Assembly: GCF_900187455.1 (NCBI RefSeq) | Contig: NZ_FYDX01000027.1 | Coordinates: 1 to 64,000 of the forward strand | Reading direction: 5' to 3' | DNA: 64,000 bases | Source: Pseudomonas sp. Irchel 3E13 | Lineage (GTDB): Bacteria > Pseudomonadota > Gammaproteobacteria > Pseudomonadales > Pseudomonadaceae | In this document: piece after piece, positions 48,009-56,611 of the stretch | Layout of the letters: each line of letters begins with the position of its first letter | Numbering within the stretch: the first letter of the stretch is position 1 | Notes under the pieces: model-generated | What the model was told of the DNA's origin: nothing | The model's input: the letters and a program-made list of their open reading frames with translations, nothing else | Databases searched by the model: none | Position numbers and translations under genes: made by a program

Positions 48009-49666
48009 ACCTGCCCTACCCCTCTCCCCCGCGGATCCGAAGCCGTCTCCAGCTTGGTCCCCATCACCCGGATCGCCTGCACATCGCCCATCTCCCAGCC
48101 CTGGTCCTCAAGGGTGTAGCCCATCTTTTTCAACTCCTGCGCCACCTCACCGGTGAGCGGTGCATAAGCGTCGAAATAGATGGTGTCCTTCGGCAGCAAC
48201 TGGTGATGCACCCGCTGCGCCGCGACGGCTTTTTCCAGCGGCTGGTTGAAGTCGTACAGGTTGTTCAGCACCTGGAAGATCGAGGTGAAAATCCGCGAAC
48301 CGCCCGGCGTGCCCAGCACCAGCGTGACCTGCCCATCGCGGGTCACCAGGCTCGGACTCATGGACGACAGCATGCGCTTGCCCGGCTCGATGGCATTGGC
48401 ATCGCCGCCCACCACGCCAAAGGCGTTGGCCACCCCTGGCTTGGAGCTGAAGTCGTCCATTTCATCGTTGAGCAGGAAGCCCGCGCCCTTGACCACCATG
48501 CCGCTGCCGTAGTCCCAGTTCAGGGTGTAGGTGTTGCTCACCGCGTTGCCCTGGTTGTCGACGATGGAGAAGTGGGTGGTCTGGTGCGGCTCCAGCCCCG
48601 GACGGACTTTCTCGGTCTCGGAAATCGCGTTCGGGTTGACCTCCTTGGCCCGCCGCGCCAAGTACTCGGGCGCCACCAGTTCCGCCACCGGCACCTTGGC
48701 AAAGGCCGGGTCGCCGAGGTAGTCGGCGCGGTCGGCGAACACCCGTTTTTCGATCTCGGCCAGCAGGTGGATGTAGCGCGCCGAGTTCAGTTCGACGCCC
48801 TTGAAGTCAGCCGCACGCTGCTCCTTGATGCCCAGCAGTTGGGCCAGGGCGATACCGCCCGAGCTGGGCAGCGGCGCGGTGTAGACCGTGTTGCCGCGCC
48901 AGTCGATGCGCATCGGCTCGCGCCACACCGCCTTGTAGTCCTTGAGGTCGTCCTTGCTGATCAGGCCGTTGCTGGCCTGCATCTGCGCCACCAGCAGGTC
49001 GGCGGTCTTGCCCTGGTAGAACTCGCTGACGCCCTTGTCGGCGATGCGTTCCAGGGTCTGCGCCAGCTCTGGCTGCTTGAAGGTTTCGCCGACCTTCATC
49101 TGGCCGAAGTAGTCGTTGAAGTTGGTGCTGTCCTTGAACAATCCCAACGCATCTTCGCGGTACTGGTATTGCTTGGCGGCGACCTTGAAGCCGTTCTTCG
49201 CATAGCCCACCGCCGGGGTCAGCAGTTCGGACCAAGGCAACTTGCCGAACTTCTGGTGCGCCTCCCACAAGCCCATCACCGTACCCGGCACACCCGCGGC
49301 GCGGGCGCCGACCAGGCTCAGGTTCTCGATGATCTCGCCCTTCTCGTCCAGGTACATGTTGCGCGTGGCGGCCTTGGGCGCCACTTCGCGGTAGTCGAGG
49401 AAATACGCTTTGCCGTCCACGTACAGGGTCATGAACCCGCCGCCACCGATATTGCCGGCTTCGGGGTAGGTGACCGCGAGTGTGAAGGCCGTGGCGACTG
49501 CGGCGTCCACCGCGTTGCCGCCCTTCTTGAGGATGTCGGCGGCGACCTGTGCGCCATATTGATCGGGAGCGGCAACGGCGCCGCCGTCCAGGGTGACTGC
49601 ATAAGCCGATGCGCTGGCGAGAATCGCCGCACCGAGGCCCAAGGTTCGAAAAATCACAACGCGCAT
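47999..49666 (-). CDS. ggt: Gamma-glutamyltranspeptidase
   Basis: A 555-residue periplasmic enzyme that cleaves the gamma-glutamyl bond of glutathione and related peptides. A signal peptide is visible (LGLGAAILASASAYA). The precursor would cut itself before the threonine in QTTHFSIVDNQGN, generating the catalytic small subunit; the SMSPSLV and GTPGGSRI loops of the active site are present. ATG 49666 follows AAGGACG. It is convergent with the chemoreceptor gene. Confidence 0.94.
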   Translation of the reverse strand: MRVVIFRTLGLGAAILASASAYAVTLDGGAVAAPDQYGAQVAADILKKGGNAVDAAVATAFTLAVTYPEAGNIGGGGFMTLYVDGKAYFLDYREVAPKAATRNMYLDEKGEIIENLSLVGARAAGVPGTVMGLWEAHQKFGKLPWSELLTPAVGYAKNGFKVAAKQYQYREDALGLFKDSTNFNDYFGQMKVGETFKQPELAQTLERIADKGVSEFYQGKTADLLVAQMQASNGLISKDDLKDYKAVWREPMRIDWRGNTVYTAPLPSSGGIALAQLLGIKEQRAADFKGVELNSARYIHLLAEIEKRVFADRADYLGDPAFAKVPVAELVAPEYLARRAKEVNPNAISETEKVRPGLEPHQTTHFSIVDNQGNAVSNTYTLNWDYGSGMVVKGAGFLLNDEMDDFSSKPGVANAFGVVGGDANAIEPGKRMLSSMSPSLVTRDGQVTLVLGTPGGSRIFTSIFQVLNNLYDFNQPLEKAVAAQRVHHQLLPKDTIYFDAYAPLTGEVAQELKKMGYTLEDQGWEMGDVQAIRVMGTKLETASDPRGRGVGQVVR

Positions 49667-49747
49667 AAAACGTCCTTGGTGTTGTTTTCGTTGAACAACC
49701 AGTAAGGACTATGAAGGAAGAGTTTTCAAACGCTGAAGGACGTTTCT

Positions 49748-50644
49748 TCAGCAGGCGTAGGCCGCCAGCTTGCGCTGGATGAAATCGAGGAAGCACTGGA
49801 TGCGCAGCGCCAGTTGCGAGTTGCGGTAATACACCGCATTGATCGGTTGGCGATAACCGCTGTTGAAATCGCCCAGCAGCACCTGCAGGCGACCATTGCG
49901 GATGTCCTCGTGGGTCATGAAATGCGACAGGCAGGCAATGCCATCACCGGCCAGCGCCAGCGCACGCAGGGTTTCGCCGCTGGAGGCGGACAGGTCCGGG
50001 CGGATCAGCAAGCGGTCGCCCTCGACATGACGCAGCGGCCAGTGGTTGAGGGTTTCGGTCTGGGTGAAACCGAGCAAGGTATGCCCGGCGAGGTCTTCGA
50101 CCCGCTGCGGCGTGCCGTGGCGTTCGAGGTATTCAGGACTGGCTAGCAGGTTCAGCGGGCTGCAGCCGAGCGAGCGAGCATGCAGGCTGGAGTCGGCCAG
50201 ATCACCGATGCGGATCGCCACGTCGGTGCTCTGCTCCAGCAGGTCGATGATCAGGTCGCTGGTGTTCAGCTCCAGTTGGATCTGCGGGTAGAGCGCACGG
50301 AACTCCGCCACCCACGGCACGATGGCATGCAGCATGAACGGCAGCGCCGCATTGATGCGCAGGCGCCCGGACGGCGTCTGCTGATGCCGGGAAAGGTGGT
50401 CTTCCAGATCATCCATCTGTTCGAGAATGGACTTGGCCCGCTCGAAGAAATACCGCCCCTCTTCGGTCAGGTCCATGCGCCGCGTGGTGCGGTTGATCAA
50501 CGTGGTGCCGAGCTTGGCTTCCAGCCGCGACAGCGTGCGGCTGATCGCCGAGGGCGTCTGCCCGCCCTGCTCGGCGGCGGCGGAAATCGAGCCGCACTCG
50601 ATCACCGAGACGAACACCTGCAACTCATCGGACCTGGCTTTCAC
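49748..50644 (-). CDS. LysR-family regulator next to mdaB
   Basis: A 298-residue LysR-type regulator: N-terminal helix-turn-helix (LQVFVSVIECGSISAAAEQ, TPSAISRTLSRLEAKLG), then the effector-binding domain. It lies 66 bases downstream of mdaB on the same strand, an arrangement common for regulators of quinone/redox-stress reductases. Target and signal are unknown. A seven-base hairpin overlaps its stop codon (49732-49752). Confidence 0.88.
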   Translation of the reverse strand: MKARSDELQVFVSVIECGSISAAAEQGGQTPSAISRTLSRLEAKLGTTLINRTTRRMDLTEEGRYFFERAKSILEQMDDLEDHLSRHQQTPSGRLRINAALPFMLHAIVPWVAEFRALYPQIQLELNTSDLIIDLLEQSTDVAIRIGDLADSSLHARSLGCSPLNLLASPEYLERHGTPQRVEDLAGHTLLGFTQTETLNHWPLRHVEGDRLLIRPDLSASSGETLRALALAGDGIACLSHFMTHEDIRNGRLQVLLGDFNSGYRQPINAVYYRNSQLALRIQCFLDFIQRKLAAYAC

Positions 50645-50709
50645 GGGACTACCTCACGACACACGACGCGCAGAGTGATAGCCCTTCACAGCCGGCGATG
50701 CAAGTCGCA

Positions 50710-51300
50710 TCAGGCCTCGACGCCAAACACCTTCGCCAGGTGCGCTTCATACGCGGCGACCGCGGCCGGCACGTTCGGGCGCTTCATCACATCCACCGCC
50801 AGGTAGGTCGGCAGGCCACTCATGCCGAGGAATTGGTTGGCCTTGTGGAACGGGAAGTACACCGCGTCCACGCCCTTGCCTTCGAAGAAGTCGGCAGGAT
50901 CATCGAATGCCTGCTGCGGCGCGTTCCAGGTCAGCGAGAGCATGTACTGCTTGCCGTGGATCAGGCCGCCGCTGCCGTACTTCTGCGAGGCATCGGAGCG
51001 GGTCCGACCATCGCTGGCGTAAAGGCTGCCGTGGCCGGCGGTGAAGACTTCGTCGAGGTACTGCTTGACGGTCCACGGCGCACCCATCCACCAACCAGGC
51101 ATCTGGTAGACGATGACGTCGGCCCAGAGGAATTTCTCGACCTCTTCCTGATTGTCGTAGCCGCCGTCGATATAGGTGGTCTTCACGTCGAAGCCGGCGC
51201 GGTCGAGAAAGGCCAGGGCCGTCTCATGCAGGGTTTCGTTCAGGCGGCCATCGGAGTGGGCGAATTTCTTGCCACCGTTGAGCAACAGGACCTTTTTCAT
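50710..51300 (-). CDS. mdaB: MdaB-like NADPH quinone reductase
   Basis: A 196-residue flavodoxin-fold FAD enzyme that reduces quinones by two electrons to avoid radical formation. It begins MKKVLLLNGGKKFAHSDGRL and carries YQMPGWWMGAPWTVKQYLDEVFT, typical of MdaB. ATG 51300 is chosen as it begins this sequence; ATG 51303 is adjacent. It is divergent from the YgiN-like gene, and in E. coli mdaB and ygiN act as a quinone redox pair. Confidence 0.92.
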   Translation of the reverse strand: MKKVLLLNGGKKFAHSDGRLNETLHETALAFLDRAGFDVKTTYIDGGYDNQEEVEKFLWADVIVYQMPGWWMGAPWTVKQYLDEVFTAGHGSLYASDGRTRSDASQKYGSGGLIHGKQYMLSLTWNAPQQAFDDPADFFEGKGVDAVYFPFHKANQFLGMSGLPTYLAVDVMKRPNVPAAVAAYEAHLAKVFGVEA

Positions 51301-51490
51301 CATTTGCCTCATCTGTCGGGGTCCTGCCGGGCGTCTGGCCTGGGGACCGGGATAACTGGATGGCGGCAGATTAATGAGGCCAGGGCTACGGAAAAACCCA
51401 CGCGCGGGCAAAATACTTTTGACCTAAAAGCACGAATGGCCAGCTTATTGATGAAATAAAATCAGCATCCCATTCAACGGAGGTCATCCC

Positions 51491-51805
51491 ATGAGCGAAC
51501 CCTATGGCTTTATCCTCAAAGCCAAGACCCGTCCGGAAAAGGCCGAGGCTTTCGAGGCTTTGTTCCGTGGCTACGTCGAGCCAAGCCGTGCCGAACCCGG
51601 CTGCATCGAGTACCACATGCTGCGCGACAAGGAAGACCCGAGCCTGTTCGTGTTCTACGAAATCTGGGCCAGCAAGGCGGCGCTGGACGTGCACTCGGCC
51701 CTGCCGCACATGCAGCAGTTCTCCGAGCAGCGCATGGATTACCTGGAACGGGATTTCGATATCCAGTTGATCGAGATGCTCAGCGAGTCCTCGGCTAACC
51801 GTTGA
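51491..51805 (+). CDS. YgiN-like putative quinol monooxygenase
   Basis: A 104-residue ABM-fold protein: FILKAKTRPEKAEAFEALFR, EPGCIEYHMLRDKEDPSLF and YEIWASKAALDVHSALPHM. YgiN of E. coli oxidises menadiol back to the quinone, opposite to MdaB. GGAGGTC sits upstream of ATG 51491. Its 3' end overlaps the convergent permease gene by 11 bases. It shares the ABM fold with the protein at 42.9 kb. Confidence 0.86.
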   Translation: MSEPYGFILKAKTRPEKAEAFEALFRGYVEPSRAEPGCIEYHMLRDKEDPSLFVFYEIWASKAALDVHSALPHMQQFSEQRMDYLERDFDIQLIEMLSESSANR

Positions 51806-52559
51806 TCATCAGGTGCGCGCCGAGCAGGCCCAGGCCGATGAAGAGGCAGCGCTTGAACAGCGCCGCGCTGATGCGTTGGCGCAACCATTGGCCAAACAGC
51901 ATGCCCAGCAGCGCCGGCGCCAGCACCAGCAGCGAGGCCCCCAACGCCTCGCCGCCCAGCGCGTCCTGCCCGGCCAGACCGATGGCGAGCGCCACGGTGG
52001 ACACCGTGAACGACAGGCCGAGGGCCTGAACCCGCTCATCGCGGTCCAGGTCCAGCGCTTGCAGATAAGGCACCGCCGGAATCACGAACACCCCCGTCGC
52101 GGCGGTGATCAGCCCGGTCAGTCCGCCACACAGCGGCCCCAGCCAGCGCTCCTGCCCCGGCTTCAGACTGAACGGCGGCAACCACAGCCCGACCAGCGCA
52201 TAGAGCAACAACGCCCCGCCCAACGCATGCACCGCCCACGCCCCGCTGCTGATACCCAGCCAGGCGCTGCCCAGCAGCGTGCCGAAAAACACCATCAGCA
52301 GCACCGGCCACAGCCGCCGCAGCAACGCACGCAAATGCCCGCCGCTCGCCAGTTGCCAGACGTTGGTCACGGTCGATGGCACGATCAGCAACGCCGCAGC
52401 CTGCGCCGGCGCCATAGCCAGACCGAGCAGGCCCATGGCGATGGTCGGCAAGCCGAGGCCGATCACGCCCTTGACCGCGCCGGCCAGGAGGAAGGTTGCT
52501 ATCACCAGCAGTGATAGGGCTGGGCCGATGTCTTGGTAGAAGCCGAGAAGTGTGTTCAT
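51795..52559 (-). CDS. TauE/SafE-family (DUF81) membrane permease
   Basis: A 254-residue inner-membrane protein with about eight hydrophobic helices and the family opening ATFLLAGAVKGVIGLGLPTIAMGLL. TauE/SafE proteins are proposed exporters or importers of sulfonates, sulfite or other organic anions. A LysR gene is divergent from it, with a perfect inverted repeat between. Substrate unknown. Confidence 0.88.
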   Translation of the reverse strand: MNTLLGFYQDIGPALSLLVIATFLLAGAVKGVIGLGLPTIAMGLLGLAMAPAQAAALLIVPSTVTNVWQLASGGHLRALLRRLWPVLLMVFFGTLLGSAWLGISSGAWAVHALGGALLLYALVGLWLPPFSLKPGQERWLGPLCGGLTGLITAATGVFVIPAVPYLQALDLDRDERVQALGLSFTVSTVALAIGLAGQDALGGEALGASLLVLAPALLGMLFGQWLRQRISAALFKRCLFIGLGLLGAHLMING

Positions 52560-52621
52560 AGGGCCAATGTTGCGGTGGGCGATGCGCGCTGAACAGCCGC
52601 GATTAGTTGAGCCTGCCTATC

Positions 52622-52639
52622 GCCAGACAATAGTCTGGC
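52622..52639. promoter_or_regulatory. LysR-type operator between the permease and LysR genes
   Basis: GCCAGAC-AATA-GTCTGGC is a perfect seven-base inverted repeat with a four-base spacer, 39 bases upstream of the LysR gene and 63 upstream of the permease. A related half-palindrome lies before glyA. Confidence 0.65.
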
Positions 52640-52677
52640 CGTTCTATACTTCGCCAACCTTCACGCTGGCCCCGCCC

Positions 52678-53565
52678 ATGCATTTCGACCTCATCGACCT
52701 CCGCCTTTTCCTCCACACCGTCGAGTGCGGCAACATCACCGCCGGGGCTCAGCGCAGTCACCTGTCGCTGCCGGCGGCCAGTGCGCGGATCCGGGCGATG
52801 GAAAGCTCACTCGGCATCGCCCTGCTGGAGCGCAATCGTCGTGGCGTACAGCCGACTCCGGCCGGGCAGGCGCTGGTCAATCATGCGCGGCAGATTGGCC
52901 AGCAGGTGGAGCGCCTGCAGTTCGACCTGGCGCAATACGCCAGTGGCCTGCTGGGCCAGGTGCGCCTGCTGTGCAACACGGCGGCGCTGACCGAGTACCT
53001 GCCGGAACTGCTCGCCGGTTTTCTGCGCCAGCGCCCGCACATCGATGTGGATATCCAGGAACTGCCGAGCCTGCGCATCGTCCAGGCCCTCGGCCAGGGC
53101 GTCGCCGACCTCGGCATCGTCTCCGACGCGGTGGTTACCGCAGACCTGCAGACCCGCCCCTTCCGCGACGATCCACTGGTGCTGATCATGGCCCCGAACC
53201 ATCCGCTCGCGGCTGTGGATAACCTCGACTTCGCCCGCTCGCTGGAGCACGGTTACGTCGGCCTCGGCGCCGCCAGTGCACTGGCGTTGCACCTGGAAGA
53301 ACAGGCGCTGCACCTGGGCCGGCGGATGCAGGTGCGGGTGCGGGCGGAGGGTTTCGATGGGGTGATTCGCATGGTCGCCCATGGTGCCGGGCTGGGCATC
53401 GTGCCGCTCGCTGCGGTGCAGCGCTGGCAAGGCGTGTTGCCGCTGCGCAGCGTGGCGTTGCGCGAAGGCTGGGCCGAGCGTCGGCTGCTGCTCTGCGCCC
53501 GGGATTTCGCCGCGTTGCCCGGCCAGGCCGGGGCATTGCTCGATGCGCTGGCGCCGCGCGTTTAG
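52678..53565 (+). CDS. LysR-family regulator divergent from TauE/SafE
   Basis: A 295-residue LysR-type regulator with the helix-turn-helix LIDLRLFLHTVECGNITAGAQ and LPAASARIRAMESSLGIALLER, then a substrate-binding domain. ATG 52678 opens the family sequence; the upstream in-frame extension contains the operator-like palindrome. It probably controls the divergent permease and itself. The inducer is unknown. Confidence 0.9.
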   Translation: MHFDLIDLRLFLHTVECGNITAGAQRSHLSLPAASARIRAMESSLGIALLERNRRGVQPTPAGQALVNHARQIGQQVERLQFDLAQYASGLLGQVRLLCNTAALTEYLPELLAGFLRQRPHIDVDIQELPSLRIVQALGQGVADLGIVSDAVVTADLQTRPFRDDPLVLIMAPNHPLAAVDNLDFARSLEHGYVGLGAASALALHLEEQALHLGRRMQVRVRAEGFDGVIRMVAHGAGLGIVPLAAVQRWQGVLPLRSVALREGWAERRLLLCARDFAALPGQAGALLDALAPRV

Positions 53566-53649
53566 ACAACTCGACGTCGAGTACAGGCAATTGCCGGATG
53601 GACGGGCTCGCTAGGCTGCGGGCTCTTTCTTCTGTCTGCCGGAGCCTGT

Positions 53650-53994
53650 ATGTCCAAGCCAATCGTCGTCCTTCGCGATACCCATCCGCTGCCGGTCCTC
53701 GACGCCTGCAAATGGGAAAAACTGGCGGGCGACCCGCACACCGTCAACCTCAACGCCTACACCAGCGAAGACGGCAGCAAGATCATGGGCACCTGGATCT
53801 GCACCCCGGGCAAATGGCGGGTGAACTACGAGAAGTGGGAGTACTGCCATTTCCAGGAAGGCTACTGCGTGATCACGCCGGATGGTCAGGAGCCGATTCA
53901 TCTGCGGGCGGGGGACATCTTCATCGTCGAGCCGGGGATGAAGGGGACCTGGGAAGTGGTTGAGACGGTGCGCAAGTATTTCGTGTTTGCCTGA
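53650..53994 (+). CDS. Cupin-domain protein (DUF861-like)
   Basis: A 114-residue single cupin domain. The beta-barrel core reads VNYEKWEYCHFQEGYCVITPDG and then HLRAGDIFIVEPGMKGTWEV, the DUF861/EutQ-like type. The usual metal-binding residues are only partly present, so it may bind a small molecule without catalysis. GGAG lies five bases before ATG 53650. It follows the LysR gene by 84 bases. Function unknown. Confidence 0.82.
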   Translation: MSKPIVVLRDTHPLPVLDACKWEKLAGDPHTVNLNAYTSEDGSKIMGTWICTPGKWRVNYEKWEYCHFQEGYCVITPDGQEPIHLRAGDIFIVEPGMKGTWEVVETVRKYFVFA

Positions 53995-54007
53995 TCTTCA
54001 AGGTCTA

Positions 54008-54041
54008 ATCGCTGCGGTTCGGCGCCCCGAACCGCAGCGAT
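54008..54041. terminator. Long hairpin between the cupin gene and mmsB
   Basis: A perfect 15-base stem (54008-54022 with 54027-54041) with a four-base loop; the right arm carries GAACCGCAGCGA, a variant of the repeat in other gaps. It separates convergent genes. No T-run, so termination is uncertain. Confidence 0.6.
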
Positions 54042-54052
54042 GGGTTTCAGCA

Positions 54053-54940
54053 TCACTCCGGCTTGCGGTAACTCTCCACGATCGCAGAAAAGTCCTTCCC
54101 GCCATCCCCGCGCAAACTCATCGCCTGATACAACTGCTGCGCCACCGCGCCGAGGATCACCGGCTGGTGCGCCTGCTTCGCCGCTTCGGTCGCCAGGCCC
54201 AGGTCCTTCAGCATCAGATCAGCACCAAAGCCACCGGTATACCCACGCGCCGCCGGCGCCGTTTCGATGATGCCCGGCCATGGGTTGTAGGTATCAGAAC
54301 TCCAGCAGCGCCCGGTGGAACTGTTGATGATCCCCGCCAGCACCTTGGTGTCGATGCCCAGCGCGTTACCCAGGGCCATGGCCTCGGACACGCCGACCAT
54401 GGAAATCCCCAGCAGCAGGTTGTTGCAGATCTTGGCGATCTGCCCGGTGCCCACGCCACCGCAATGGACGATGTTGCGACCCATCTGCGCCAGCACGGGT
54501 TGCAGGCTGGCGAACAGTTCATCGCTGCCGCCGACCATAAAGGTCAGGGTCCCCGCCGCCGCGCCGCCGGTGCCACCGGACACCGGCGCATCGCCCATGT
54601 CCACGCCCTGCTTCGCCGCCGCGGCGGAAACGTCGCGGATGGTCTGCGGGTCGATGGTGCTGCAATCCACCACCGGCGTGCCGGCGCGCACACCGGCCAG
54701 CACGCCGTTTTCACCGAGGTACACGCCGCGCACATGGGCCGCGGCCGGGAGCATGGTGATCACCAGTTCGGCGTTGCTCGCCGCATCACGCGGCGAGTCG
54801 CTGATATGCCCGCCCAGCTCGGCAAGCTCGGCCAGGACGGTGGTGTTGAGGTCGAACAGGTTGAGGCTGTGGCCGGCCTTGATCAGGTTGCGCGCCATCG
54901 GCGCGCCCATGTTGCCCAGACCCACGAATGCAATACGCAT
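54053..54940 (-). CDS. mmsB: 3-Hydroxyisobutyrate dehydrogenase
   Basis: A 295-residue NAD-dependent enzyme that oxidises 3-hydroxyisobutyrate to methylmalonate semialdehyde in valine breakdown. The nucleotide-binding RIAFVGLGNMGAPMARNL, the substrate DAPVSGGTGGA and the catalytic lysine in GTGQIAKICNN are intact. ATG 54940 follows AGGAG by six bases. It starts 10 bases after the mmsA stop, so mmsA-mmsB form an operon as in other pseudomonads. Confidence 0.95.
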   Translation of the reverse strand: MRIAFVGLGNMGAPMARNLIKAGHSLNLFDLNTTVLAELAELGGHISDSPRDAASNAELVITMLPAAAHVRGVYLGENGVLAGVRAGTPVVDCSTIDPQTIRDVSAAAAKQGVDMGDAPVSGGTGGAAAGTLTFMVGGSDELFASLQPVLAQMGRNIVHCGGVGTGQIAKICNNLLLGISMVGVSEAMALGNALGIDTKVLAGIINSSTGRCWSSDTYNPWPGIIETAPAARGYTGGFGADLMLKDLGLATEAAKQAHQPVILGAVAQQLYQAMSLRGDGGKDFSAIVESYRKPE

Positions 54941-54950
54941 GATCAACTCC

Positions 54951-56477
54951 TTAGCGCAGGCTGATGGTGGTGTTCACGCCATCGTTGACGCTGTCGTCAT
55001 CGAACCAGCGAGCGGTGACGGTCTTGGTCTGAGTGTAGAACTGCACCACTTGCTTGCCGTAAGGACCGAGGTCGCCCAGCTTGGAGCCGCGCGAACCGGT
55101 GAAGCTGAAGTACGGAACCGGCACTGGAATCGGGATGTTGATACCGACCTGGCCGACATCGATTTCAGACTGGAACTTGCGCGCCGCCGCACCGCTCTGG
55201 GTAAACAGGCCAGTGCCGTTGCCGAAGGGGTTGCGGTTGACCAGGGCGATGGCTTCGTCGAGGGTGTCGACTTCCAGCGTCACCAGCACCGGGCCGAAGA
55301 TTTCCTGGGTGTAGATCTGCATGTCGGTGGTCACCCCGGAGAACAGGGTCGGGCCGACGAAATTGCCGTTCTCGTAGCCCGGCACCTTCACGTCACGACC
55401 GTCCAGCTCCAGCGTGGCGCCTTCGCGAATGCCGCTCTCGATCAGGCCCAGCACACGCTCCTTGGCACGCTTGGAAATCACCGGACCGACATCGGTGCCC
55501 GGCTCGCTGCCGGCATTGACCTTGAGTTTCGATGCCAGCGCTTTCAGCTCCGGCAGCCACTCGCGGGACTTGCCGACGAACACCGCCACCGAGGTCGCCA
55601 TGCAACGCTGGCCGGCCGCACCGAACGCGGCACCCGCCAGGGCGTTGAGGGTCTGGGTGCGGTTGGCGTCGGGCAGGATCACCGCATGGTTTTTCGCGCC
55701 CATCATCGATTGCACGCGCTTGCCGTGCTTGCCGGCCAGGTCGTACACGTGAGTGCCGACTTCGGTGGAACCCACGAAGGACACCGCCTTGATATCGCTG
55801 TGGGTGCACAGGCCATCAACCACCTGCTTGCCGCCGTGCACGACGTTGAGCACGCCGGCCGGCACACCGGCCTCGATTGCCAGTTCCACCAGCAGCATGG
55901 TCGACAGCGGATCCTGCTCGGACGGTTTGAGGACGAAAGTGTTGCCGCAGACGATGGCCATCGGGAACATCCACAGCGGGATCATCGCCGGGAAGTTGAA
56001 CGGGGTGATGCCGGCGCAGACGCCGATCGGCTGGCGCAGGGTGTAGGTGTCGACGCCACCAGCGACGTTCTCGGCGAACTCGCCCATCTGCAGGGTGCCG
56101 ATGCTGCACGCATGCTCCACCACTTCCAGGCCGCGGAAGATATCGCCCTCGGCATCGGCGATGGTCTTGCCCTGCTCGGCGCTGAGGGTCACGGCGATGC
56201 GCTTGGAGTGTTCGCGGATCAGCGCCTGCAGACGCAGCATGATGCGCATCCGTGCGCCGATCGGCGTGTCTTTCCAGGTCTTGAAGGCGCGTTGCGCGGC
56301 GGCCACGGCGGCATCCAGCTCTTCGGCGGTGGCGAAGGGAACGCGGGCCAGGACTTCCTGGGTGGCCGGGTTGACCACGTCACGCCACTCGCTGGTTTTC
56401 GATTCGACCCATTGGCCGTCGATCAGCAGGCGGACCTGGTCGACCTTGGTCTGGCCGGGGGTGAGGGATGCGTTCAT
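54951..56477 (-). CDS. mmsA: Methylmalonate-semialdehyde dehydrogenase (CoA-acylating)
   Basis: A 508-residue aldehyde-dehydrogenase-superfamily enzyme converting methylmalonate semialdehyde to propionyl-CoA, and malonate semialdehyde to acetyl-CoA. The catalytic cysteine lies in AAGQRCMATSVAVF; NFPAMIPLWMFPMAI and FVGSTEVG of the cofactor site are present. ATG 56477 opens the protein; an upstream in-frame extension overlaps the LysR-side control region. It is divergent from a LysR gene. Confidence 0.95.
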   Translation of the reverse strand: MNASLTPGQTKVDQVRLLIDGQWVESKTSEWRDVVNPATQEVLARVPFATAEELDAAVAAAQRAFKTWKDTPIGARMRIMLRLQALIREHSKRIAVTLSAEQGKTIADAEGDIFRGLEVVEHACSIGTLQMGEFAENVAGGVDTYTLRQPIGVCAGITPFNFPAMIPLWMFPMAIVCGNTFVLKPSEQDPLSTMLLVELAIEAGVPAGVLNVVHGGKQVVDGLCTHSDIKAVSFVGSTEVGTHVYDLAGKHGKRVQSMMGAKNHAVILPDANRTQTLNALAGAAFGAAGQRCMATSVAVFVGKSREWLPELKALASKLKVNAGSEPGTDVGPVISKRAKERVLGLIESGIREGATLELDGRDVKVPGYENGNFVGPTLFSGVTTDMQIYTQEIFGPVLVTLEVDTLDEAIALVNRNPFGNGTGLFTQSGAAARKFQSEIDVGQVGINIPIPVPVPYFSFTGSRGSKLGDLGPYGKQVVQFYTQTKTVTARWFDDDSVNDGVNTTISLR

Positions 56478-56567
56478 GAGGCTTCTCCTGGAAATTGTTT
56501 TTAGCGAGAGAATTGCCGGCGCGGCAGCCGCGACGGGGCTTGGGGCCTGGGCTGTTTTCGAGTATAG

Positions 56568-56596
56568 ATGTGCAAACTTCCAACAAAAACGCACAT
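56568..56596. promoter_or_regulatory. Possible LysR operator upstream of mmsA
   Basis: ATGTGC (56568-56573) and GCACAT (56591-56596) form an inverted repeat with a 17-base gap in the divergent promoter region. Tentative. Confidence 0.35.
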
Positions 56597-56611
56597 AAAA
56601 GCCGGTCCAAC

